From assembly GCA_963682175.1 (NCBI GenBank), contig OY821784.1, positions 38,793,621 through 38,857,620 of the forward strand: DNA of 64,000 nucleotides, read 5' to 3'. Under the pieces are notes generated by a model, which was given only the letters and a program-made list of their open reading frames with translations, searched no databases and had not been told where the DNA came from. The position numbers and the translations under genes were made by a program. This DNA comes from Triglochin maritima (Eukaryota; Streptophyta; Magnoliopsida; Alismatales; Juncaginaceae). Below are positions 12,926 through 22,524 of this stretch, in pieces; position 1 is the stretch's first letter, and each line of letters starts with the position of its first letter.

Positions 12926-13399
12926 TCGCTTTATTTGATTATTCAACTACGAGTTGCAAAAAAGTTACACGAAACCCATGATGAATTTGTCTTCATTGTG
13001 TTCTCAAATCAGATGTCCAAATTGTTTTCTTTGGTATATTTATGTCATGCATGTATTTATTTAGATTTAGTGTCCAACATTGTATGGTGCAACGATGTTA
13101 TCTTTGTGTTGTTACCACTGTTGTTTCAAACATAGGTAAATATTCACTGTTGTATCCTTCTTTTTGTTGACCTATGCTATCAATTGAAATTTGATTATTT
13201 TGTATCACTCGGTTGAAAAGAATGTATGCACCTGACCTCTAGACGTACCCTTCGATATGACTCAGAGAGCTAATTATAACGGCTTCACTCTTTTGACAGA
13301 AGACATTGAAGAGAAATTCTCATTAGCCTCAATTTTATTCATCATGGGCTTCGTGGAACTTAAAATTTAAAAATGGAAATAAAACAAAGAACTTAGACT
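12926..13399. other. Spacer inside the long inverted repeat, nothing recognised
   Basis: AT-rich DNA between the Harbinger remains and the right inverted-repeat arm. An open frame of 95 codons at 12848-13135 runs through the GC-rich repeat and shows no family features. Confidence 0.4.
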
Positions 13400-13825
13400 A
13401 GATCTCAACATGGACACAACTCCAAAGTCAAATTTGTATTTTTTGAACCTAAGAAATTGTCAACTGAATCTTGTTTAGATGTATGTTTCCCTGCCGTCAG
13501 AGCAATGCTAGGATTCACTGGACTCTCAAAAACAGACATCCAAATACGCTTTGAATGTCTACTTCGGTCTATCATCTTGTCAACGGTCGACTGAAATATA
13601 CGTGAGTAGATACTATATGGGCATATTACATGTGATTAATGGGGTTAAGACATTGTTTGTTCACCATTAACGAAGTCAGGAGATAACAAAAATCCGTTAA
13701 CGGCGTTAGAAATGAAGTGTACCAAATCAAATAGTGATGTTTCCAAGTGTTTTGGATCAAAACAAAAGTTCACACGAGGAAAGGTCCAATAAGTTATATT
13801 TGGAAGTGCACCCAAACAGAAATGT
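13400..13825 (+). repeat. Right arm of the long inverted repeat
   Basis: Inverted copy of 10510-10935 with many substitutions and small indels; the block TGAAATATACGTGAGTAG (13590-13608) is identical in both. The two arms enclose about 2.5 kb including the Harbinger pseudogene. Confidence 0.65.
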
Positions 13826-15110
13826 CAATATTTTATTGTTTCTTTTCCTTTAAGCCTGATCTAAAATAAAATATGATATTTTCCCAAAGTCCTAGTCAAT
13901 GTCAACGTTGACAACAGTATTTGGGTGCGGTCCACCGATTAATGTCCTCAATCCCCATAGACTTAAGCATCACAATATACACTACAGTCCTGGGTTATGT
14001 AAGAACCCAAGACTTTGTGTGCATGGAATTAAGATATCAATAGAAAGTGATGCGTATAATATTAGTTTGCATGAACATCACTAATGAATTAAATAAAAAT
14101 AAAGGAAATGATTTCCACTTTGTTTGGAAATAGATGAAGCAAGCTGAAAGTAAAGCCTCATCCAAGACCACTACTAATTACTTGACAACGTCTTAATGAT
14201 CAAACCAATGAAGCTAGTTTTACAACAAACGATAATAGCATGATTAGGGTGCTATTGGTTTGAATAGAGTTTTATGACCTTTAGAAACTTTAGTTGTAGA
14301 AAATATGTTAGAAAAAACAATTTTGTTGATTAATTATAAGTTTTTTTTTTGAGGTTATAAGTTAGAACGAGTGAAAGAGCTCATCCTACTGTTGTACTTG
14401 TTTTGGATTTTCAAGTAGAAATTTAGATTCCTCTTTCCATTTCCAGTTATTATAGGATCTTAAGAAAGGTCCTACCGAGAGTTTCTTCTCGTTTGATTAT
14501 TTCTAGGAGAACACCAAGTAATTAAGACTAATATTTGGAAGAAAAGAAAAGAAAATAAAGGAAGAAGAGATTTTTTTCCTCCAGGGTGGATGATATTGAT
14601 AGGTTTGTTTGACTAATGACTTAATGAGAGTGAGAAGCAGGCTTGTCGAGTAAATCCAACTTCAGCCCGTTAACAAAGATGTCCACCCCTACGAGACTAT
14701 ATTTTCCAAACTCCAAACTCCAAAAATATATTCCCAATTGCTTAGACTTAGAGTGACTTTTGGGTGTAGCACTGTAGCTGTTTGGGAGGTAGTCAATCAA
14801 AACTTTTAATGACATAATAAAAATTGGGTTGATATTTGAAAATGAGGTTCTTGCGACTAATTTAGTTTCAAATTGGAATGACACACGACAACTCTCCAAG
14901 CCGGAATAGGCAATAGGAACAAGATCCGGCGCCCACGTGGGAGTGGGAACTATCAAACTTCTACAACAAATAAATAATAATAATAAATCCACTGACTTTG
15001 GTAATTAGGCAATAGCTGATTTGATGATAAAAAGAAACAAGGTTGGAATCCCAATCCAATCTGAATGACCTTCCACATATCAAACAGGTATGAACTATGA
15101 ACTCATTCAC
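13826..15110. other. Intergenic DNA, nothing recognised
   Basis: AT-rich. The longest open frame is 123 codons on the minus strand (14621-14992); its codons and composition give no support for a gene. Confidence 0.45.
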
Positions 15111-15113
15111 TCA

Positions 15114-15628
15114 GGCCATCCCTTAACGCAGTATAAACTGCGGTCATCCTGCGGTCGTAGATGACCTTGAATAAAATATTAATTTTTTAACACAAAAGTT
15201 TCGGTTGTAGATGACCGGGTCGTCGACCCGGTCGTTCAAACGACCGGGTCGACGACCCGGTCATCAAATATTTTATTATATTTTGATTTTTTTATTTTTT
15301 TTTGTTTTTGTTTTGATTTTTTTATTTTTTTTGTTTGAGTTTTTTTATAATTTTTTTTTTTTGAAAATTCGTTTTATAATTGTTTTGATTTTTTAGAAAT
15401 TTTTTAATTTTTTTTTAAAATTTTACCAAGATGGACCCCGAAATGATGTGGAGGAGAGAGGTAGGTTGTTGTGGGTTGTGTTGGGTTGTGGTTAAGAGAT
15501 GAATAGTGTAGGAAAGAGAAGAAGGTGGGTTGAGGAAAGAGAAAGCTGATGTGGAAGAGAGAGAAAGCTGATTTTGAAGAGAGAGAGAGCTGATGACCGG
15601 GTCGTCCAGGTCATGGTTAGTGATGGCC
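15114..15628. mobile_element. PIF/Harbinger (Tourist)-like MITE, 515 bp, with TCA target duplication
   Basis: The ends GGCCATC...CTTAAC and GTTAGTGATGGCC are inverted copies of each other, and a 3-bp direct repeat TCA flanks them (15111-15113, 15629-15631). A 3-bp duplication and GGCC-type ends fit PIF/Harbinger MITEs. Inside are a perfect 27-bp-arm palindrome (15210-15265), a long T-rich tract (15266-15420) and a GA-rich tract (15440-15600). There is no transposase frame. Confidence 0.7.
15210..15265. repeat. 56-bp palindrome (27-bp perfect arms, 2-bp loop)
   Basis: Left arm 15210-15236 and right arm 15239-15265 are exact reverse complements around the dinucleotide CA. The arm is itself built from GACCGGGTCG and CGACCCGGTC, so it can also fold locally. 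Part of the arm (GATGACCGGGTCGTC) recurs near the right end of the same MITE at about 15592. Confidence 0.9.
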
Positions 15629-15886
15629 TCAGAAACAAACAAGATTGCAAAAAAGAAACAGAGATTCCTTGATTATTACTACTACCACTGCTGCTGAACA
15701 TAATCTAATATATGTTTAATTTGAGAGATCTACACTACACTACATACGTACAAAGATATCGACAAAAATACATAACAAACATTTCTACTTCATTCCCACC
15801 AACAACAACCAACTGACCAAACCAACAAAAAATTCACGTATTCCGAAAGTACCCCTCCCGTCCGACCCACCGGAACTGTTTTCATC

Positions 15887-16081
15887 TCAACTTGGAGCCC
15901 AGCAGGAGACGAACATGGCCTTCTGCAGCGACTCCTCCGCTTGACGGCGCCGGTGGTCGTCTCTTCTCGTATCCGGCGACGACGCCTCCGGCTTGGCTCC
16001 TCCGGCGGTCCACCAGAAGTTGTTGGGTTGCTGGTCGCCGGCGACAGCCATCCACACCCTGCTCATGTAAGCGTAACTCAT
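15887..16081 (-). CDS. Divergent wound-induced (DUF3774/WIP-like) small protein, up to 64 aa
   Basis: The C-terminus RRQAEESLQKAMFVSCWAPS matches the family signature (EESLRKVMYLSCWGPN), with GPN changed to APS. The N-terminus MSRVWMAVAGD resembles the MSR.WVAA start of one WIP-like subgroup. A TATA-like ATTATAAAAG lies only about 12 bp before the first ATG at 16081, so translation probably begins at the next Met (16066, 59 residues) or the promoter lies further upstream. The middle is GC-rich and low in complexity. The family is plant-specific, small and wound-responsive in Arabidopsis; its biochemical role is not known. Could be a decayed copy, though the frame is open. First member of a six-gene cluster in this window. 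Confidence 0.6.
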   Translation of the reverse strand: MSYAYMSRVWMAVAGDQQPNNFWWTAGGAKPEASSPDTRRDDHRRRQAEESLQKAMFVSCWAPS

Positions 16082-16623
16082 TCTCTTTTATAATAAAAAT
16101 AAGATTGTCCAAAAGATTGCTTCTTTTTCTGTTGTTGTTGTTAACGTGCTTGTGTTTTGATTCGGAGGAAGAATGGTTATGGAATCATGGAATGGAAGTG
16201 TTTGGTTGGGTTGGGTTCTTTATAGACTTGGTTTGGTGGTAGTTTTGGGGATAGGCAATAAAAACCACTGTGTTTTTTTTGTTTCTGTGGGCTGCTTTGG
16301 ACCCACCACCATACTTAATAACTGTAGTCATAATTTAGTTTACATGCATGTTTTCAGTGATTATCACCGACTATTTCGAATAATTAAGTTTTATTTCTTG
16401 TGTTCTGAAATAATAAAAACTAGGATCAGAAGAAGTATCCTGAGATAATATATTAGGAGTAGAAGTAGAAGAGTGGATAAAAGATAAGCAAAACAAAGAT
16501 AGACTTGTTTTGTGACATCTAAATGCTCTTTGATACTTAGATTTTATTGATTAGTATCCAATTGGATTTGATGTTGTACATAAGAGATGTAGTGAGAAGT
16601 TAGAAGTGAAATGGAGGGTATCA
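16082..16623. other. Intergenic DNA, nothing recognised
   Basis: AT-rich spacer between the WIP-like gene (whose promoter should lie in its first part) and the gypsy-type inverted-LTR unit. Confidence 0.4.
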
Positions 16624-16628
16624 TTAGG

Positions 16629-18977
16629 TGTAACGCCCCGAGCCCGGATAACTGATCACCCGTCCGAACCCGGTGCGTTAAGATACGATCCACGATCCTG
16701 ACCGCTGCGCACTCTGATATTTAAATCCATCTGATAGGCCCATAATTAATCTGAAAAATATAATCAACAATTTGTGAGCTCGACAGCCCGCAAGTACCAA
16801 CCATCAATCAATCAGAATTATAATCATGTGGAAAATAATATAGAATATGACATTCAGTCAATAAGCACAATCAAGAGACATGCATCACAAATAAAATGCA
16901 TGCATATCAATTTGAAACCCCCATTCGGATTCGACCACATCTTGTGCTTCTGAAATCTATCAATATGTCAGACGCACACCTGGTAGCTCCACACTAACGA
17001 CAGGCAGCCATTTCCTCTCTCGGGTGGCTCCACGCTGTCCGTTAGGCAGCTCTTTCCTAAGTTGCTCTGCTAGAAACATACACACAGCCACAAGACATGT
17101 CGACCGAAACACCACCATGCAATCATATGCATATCCATAAAATCAATATTAATGCTCAACATGCATGCAACTACGAATATCAAGAGAGACAGACATGATA
17201 TGAAACTGAAGAATAACGAATCAGTACTTGCCTCAAAATCTCCATCTTTTTCTTCTCAATATTCTTCTCAAAATTTCATCTTCTCCTAAAACCACACAAT
17301 CATCCAACAATCTTAATTAGTCCATTAAGATATTTGATTATTACCTCAACTAAAAAATTCAGGATATTACATTCTACCCTCCTTAAAAGAAATTTCGTCC
17401 TCGAAATTTAATCTCAATACTGTCTCAATCCAAACAAATCAATATAAAATTTTCAACTCATTATTTATCAAATCTAAAAACCTAACACCACTTATCGCTC
17501 ATAATCTGGATAATCAATCCAACCAAATCCAAATTCACATTTGAACTCAAGTCCAAATATCTCTAAATTCATCTTTCATTATTTATTAATAATTTGGTAG
17601 CAAATCCAACCAAGTCAAAATTCACATTTAAATCAATAGTCAATACTTCTAAATTCAATTTCTCAAATTCCAATCCAATCAAATTTTTATTTCAAATCCA
17701 AATCCCGACTAATTCCGAGGATCGTATTGCTCTGATACCATTTGTAACGCCCCGAGCCCGGACAACTGCTCACCCGCCCGAACCCGGTACGTTAAGATAC
17801 GATCCACGATCCTGACCGCTGCGCACTCTGATATTTAAATCCATGTGATAGGCCCATAATAAATCTGAAAAATATAATCAACAATTTGTGAGCTCGACAG
17901 CCCGCAAGTACCAACCATCAATCAATCAGAATCATAATCATGTGGAAAATAATACAGAATATGACGTTTCAGTCAATGAGCACAATCAAGAGACATGCAT
18001 CACAAATAAAATGCATGCATCACAAATGAAAGATGAATTTAGAGATATTTGGACTTGAGTTCAAATGTGAATTTGGATTTGGTTGGATTGATTATCCAAA
18101 TTATGAGCGATAAGTGGTGTTAGGTTTTTAGATTTGATAAATAATGAGTTGAAAATTTTGTATTGATTTGTTTGGATTGAGACAGTATTGAGATTAAATT
18201 TCGAGGACGAAATTTCTTTTAAGGAGGGTAGAATGTAATATCCTGAATTTTTTAGTTGATGTAATAATCAAATATCTTAATGGACTAATTAAGATTGTTG
18301 GATGATTGTGTGGTTTTAGGAGAAGATGAAATTTTGAGAAGAATATTGAGAAGAAAAAGATGGAGATTTTGAGGAAAGTACTGATTCGTTATTCTTCAGT
18401 TTCATATCATGTCTGTCTCTCTTGATATTCGTAGTTGCATGCATGTTGAGCATTAATATTGATTTTATGGATATGCATATGATTGCATGGTGGTGTTTCG
18501 GTCGACATGTCCTGTGGCTGTGTGTATGTTTCTAGCAGAGCAACTTAGGAAAGAGCTGCCTAACGGACAACGTGGAGCCACCCGAGAGAGGAAAAAGCTG
18601 TCTGTCGTTAGTGTGGAGCTACCAGGTGTGCGTCTGACAGATTGATAGATTTCAGAAGCACAGGATGTGGTCGAATCCGAATGGGGGTTTCAAATTGATA
18701 TGCATGCATTTTATTTGTGATGCATGTCTCTTGATTGTGCTCATTGACTGAAACGTCATATTCTGTATTATTTTCCACATGATTATGATTCTGATTGATT
18801 GATGGTTGGTACTTGCGGGCTGTCGAGCTCACAAATTGTTGATTATATTTTTCAGATTTATTATGGGCCTATCACATGGATTTAAATATCAGAGTACGCA
18901 GCGGTCAGGATCGTGGATCGTATCTTAACACACCGGGTTCGGGCGGGTGAGCAGTTGTCCGGACTCGGGACGTTACA
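16629..18977. mobile_element. Ty3/gypsy-derived unit with LTRs in inverted orientation, 2349 bp, TTAGG duplication
   Basis: Left LTR 16629-17371 (743 bp) is in minus orientation. Next come 17372-17741 (minus-oriented pol tail, polypurine tract and PBS) and a partial minus-oriented LTR 17743 to about 18020. After a junction the order is reversed: pol tail and polypurine tract 18027-18233 and a complete plus-oriented LTR 18234-18977 (744 bp). The pol tail reads NFEDEISFKEGRM and stop, typical of Tekay/Del-type gypsy polyproteins. The PBS is complementary to initiator Met tRNA (TGGTATCAGAGC, minus, 17729-17740). Both outer ends are LTR 3' (U5) ends (TGTAACG.../...CGTTACA), and the whole is flanked by perfect TTAGG repeats (16624-16628, 18978-18982). 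No protease, RT or integrase is present. Confidence 0.88.
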
Positions 18978-18982
18978 TTAGG

Positions 18983-20602
18983 ATTCTACAAAACTTACGA
19001 TACTGTAATTGTAGAACATCAATGCCAGCAGAAAAATACAAACTGTGGAAAATAATGATTAATAATGAAATGGGAGAGGTGGGGGACTTATCTGCTTGAG
19101 AGTGGTGGGCACCAATGACTCATCTGGTCTCCACCACAAAACCTCCCTACCTGCTCTGCTCTTCCATGGTCCCCCATCAAACTATTCATGTCAAGAACTA
19201 TTCCAAGATGATGAACATCAACTATACTGGTATGTATTTTTTCCTGCAAAGAATGCTTTCTACTAGTGATTTATTTGAGTAACTGTTTTTTATTTATGGA
19301 TCCTACCTCTCCTAAGACTTCATAGCTAAGTGTAAGATGCTCTGCTAGATCAGATGTTTGGTTTAAACAATTTTTCAACATGCTTGAGCTTATCCAAACT
19401 AGATTATGTTTTCATTGGTAACAGTTCTTTATATTTGCTTTTAAAACAATTTATTTTTTTGCCAACTCAATGATTCCCTACTGATATTATCGGATATGTC
19501 TTGATTAAACTATTAATCACTATTATTTCTAGTACCCAGTTGGAGTAAAGCCTGTGACAGGAAAATAAAAAATATCCCAAAAGTCTTCATGCTTAGATGT
19601 TTCAGTTATATTTTTGTATCTTATATGTCATTATCACATCTACATATGTGTTTCCCCTATGAATTCAAATGTTTTCTTACCATACTGCTAGTTTTGAAGG
19701 CTCACTTTCCATTGTTTCTCTTAGATATGGACAAACCCATCTTAATCAGGGTATCAATAATTCATCTTAGTATACTGGCCATTAAGGAATGCAAAGACCA
19801 TACACTGATCAATAAGATTAGAAAATTTAGATATAATTCAGTTGCTAGAGAAGAAGCAGCGTTTGCATCTGAGTTTCTTCTCCAAGAGAATTCATATGAC
19901 AGCTCGGAAACTTAGAATAAGGTGCAGTCATTGAGCATGCATACTTGTTAGTTGCCACAATTAATTAAGAACTTCCAATCTAATAGTTGCTGCGGATTAT
20001 TTTTCTTTCTGAAGACTAACTGCATTTGAATATAGACCATATCATGTCACAATTATTTTCGCTAATCCAGCGTCACATATTGCATTCTAGACACTTTTTT
20101 GGTGTGTAGAAAAATCATAGTCCTCAATCCCGGAGAATGACTTCATCAAATCAAGTTTCTTTTTATTAACTTGATTTTGTCTTAACCACCCTGTGACATA
20201 CTAAACACATCCACAAAAAATCAGTTATGGATGTTATATCAGGGACATTTATGTAAGCGGAAATCATTCAACTGCAGATAAAAAAAAGCAAAATTTAATA
20301 TTTACACCATCAGGTCCTTCTATCCTGAAGCTTACATGTTTGTTCTGTAACTCTTCACTCCAAACTAAGAACTCATTCGATTACTTTCAACCATGCATAC
20401 ATGTACGTCTTCCAAACACTACTCCAGAGACAAGTATAATCCTTAAGACATCATGTGATCGTGCGATCTATAACCACTTCAATCTGCATGCATTTAGTGC
20501 TTCGTGGAATTTTCAAGCTTTCACCAACATCTCTCTTTCGCGCTTAAGGAAATAAAGCATAATTATGTTGTCATATGAGCTTTTTACATATGTTGAGCAT
20601 GA
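18983..20602. other. Intergenic DNA; one unexplained 108-codon open frame
   Basis: No gene is firmly supported. The plus-strand frame at 19589-19915 ends in a hydrophilic segment (VAREEAAFASEFLLQENS) that looks more protein-like than its hydrophobic N-terminal part. It may be a gene-fragment exon, but no splice partner or family was recognised. Confidence 0.35.
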
Positions 20603-20851
20603 TTAGTTGGGACCCCAGCAGCTCAAGTAGATAACCATGCGCAGTGATTCCTCTGCAGCTTTGTGCTTTGCTTCATTGCAGACTGAAACACCTCTCTGAG
20701 GTCCAACCATGGAGCTGCTTGACAGGATGGTTGACCGCGCCTCCGACCATCTTCGCATGGGAGCTGTAGCATTCAACTTAGCCATCTGATCTTTGATGCC
20801 GACTGCGGCAGCTACGGAAACCGCAAGGTATGCTTTGTTGCCAAACTTCAT
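20603..20851 (-). CDS. Wound-induced (DUF3774/WIP) family protein, 82 aa
   Basis: The protein ends in EESLRMVIYLSCWGPN, the family signature. The N-terminus MKFGNKAYLAVSVAAAVGIKDQM takes the place of the usual MSS..RAWVVAAS.GAVEALKDQ segment. The open frame extends upstream to 20995, but a minus-strand TATATATT at 20927-20934 lies between that codon and the ATG at 20851, which favours 20851; the TATA-to-ATG distance (75 bp) equals that of other genes here. No intron. More divergent than the three copies at 33-38 kb. Expected to respond to wounding by family membership; molecular role unknown. Confidence 0.85.
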   Translation of the reverse strand: MKFGNKAYLAVSVAAAVGIKDQMAKLNATAPMRRWSEARSTILSSSSMVGPQRGVSVCNEAKHKAAEESLRMVIYLSCWGPN

Positions 20852-22519
20852 TTTACTCTCCAAGCTGTATGTGTGTGATATCAAAGAGGATAAATGGGGT
20901 TGGGTGGATGTGTTAAGAAGCTTGAGAATATATAGATAAAGAAAGGTGGTGAGTTTGGCCAATGGTTTCGAGTCTCCAGTAAACCAGTTCCCCAAGTTGT
21001 ATGTATTGTGCCAAAGTATTTAGATAAAAGTCGTGTTTAGCTAAAATTCCTACATGTTACCTTAATTACCAATAACTTAAGAGAATGTAACCAAACAATT
21101 TATTGTACTTGTACCGGTCATTGACTCCAAATAAAAACAGAAAGAAAAAAAAACCAATGGCATGAGCCGGTTGGTTCCTAAAAACAGGTAACCGTAACCA
21201 GGTGGTTTGGTTTTATTGAGAAGGAGGTGGACAGGTCTGATGTTTATGTTTTATACTAGTCTAGATTTTCTGTCTTTCAGGGACCATTTTGAGTAGGCAT
21301 GGCCCATGCATGCGTTTCGCAACGTTTTTTTTTGTGTGGATCTCGTTTTTTGGAAATCTCAAACCTATGGGACATGGTTTACCACTTGGAGCTTGCTTGA
21401 GATTGATGTACAATTGTATAGGGTAGAATTTGTAATATCAATCTTTCTATTGTTTCAAATTCTAATCGTATATGGTAGAATTTATAAATATTATTATTAA
21501 AATAATAAATAAAATTTAATAAAACAATAACGACGTTAATAGAAAAAGTTATTGGAGTAACATGCTCAAAAAATTAATAACATCAATGAAAATTATGTGT
21601 AATTGTTTAATGACACTAATACAAATAACTATGAAGTGATAACAGAAATATAAATATAGTGTTTTAAAATGATTGTTATATATAAAATATAAATCCAGGA
21701 ACCATCATATAGCTTTCCTAAGCTAGATCAACAAATCCGGAGTGGGTATTTCACTCTTGATGGGGAAGATGAAAATGTGTTTGTGTCTAGCCTCTTAATA
21801 GGAACTACGTACCTATTAACCCTAATTAGAGCAATATTAGATAATCACCCAATTAACCCATACCATAATTAGGAATCAATATTATAATGTGATATTAATT
21901 GTATTAAATAATATAATTGTGATTCCATAAGTGACACACAATTACTTGTAGGAAATAATAATTTCCTAACATAATGACACAACATTTCATCTGGAAAATG
22001 TAATTTTAATAAGCAAAATGGTTTTTATCCTAAAACAGTTATATAACTCGGTAACGCAATTTTAGCAATGACTTCTTAGTGTAACTTCATTTCTTGCTAA
22101 TCCAAGGATTTTGACCATGTCATTTGCAATGGTCGCTTTCTTCGTGGCCTTTTTGTGACTCAGAAAATGGCGTAGTTATTTACATGATAATATGACTCAA
22201 CCACTTGACAGTGTAGTTCTATTTGTCTTTCCTTTCCTTTTGGATTAAACGAAAGTGTAACATATATATATATATATAAGAGTCGGTTTTACCAGATTTA
22301 CAACAATAAAGAAACAGAAAAAAAAGTTCAGAGATAACACCATTCTGAAGACTCACATTTCACAATCATTAATTTATCAAAGATACTTTCTTGTATATAA
22401 GAAACCAAGCAGTATTTTTACTTTCCAAGTCTAGTTTTTGCAAAACTAAAGAACCCAGTTCTGATCCCTCAAAGTATTTGCATTCTAGTGAACTAGAAAA
22501 TACTTAGTCACTTCACTCG
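20852..22519. other. Promoter side of the WIP gene and intergenic DNA
   Basis: Apart from the TATA box noted above and a short TA run near 22262-22279, nothing is recognised; the stretch is strongly AT-rich. Confidence 0.45.
20927..20934 (-). promoter_or_regulatory. TATA box of the WIP gene at 20603-20851
   Basis: TATATATT on the minus strand, 75 bp before ATG 20851. It decides against the longer upstream start at 20995. Confidence 0.6.
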
Positions 22520-22524
22520 ATACC

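Noticed and set aside
14621..14992. 123-codon minus-strand frame
   Set aside because: No motifs, no splice context and AT-rich intergenic composition.
16629..18977. Two independent solo LTRs rather than one unit
   Set aside because: The single matching TTAGG pair at the outermost ends and the presence of PBS and pol-tail pieces on both sides favour one inserted unit.
19589..19915. 108-codon plus-strand frame
   Set aside because: Hydrophobic, no partner exon or family recognised; kept only as a remark.
20852..20995. N-terminal extension of the WIP gene to 20995
   Set aside because: The TATA box at 20927-20934 lies inside it, and the extension has no family similarity.
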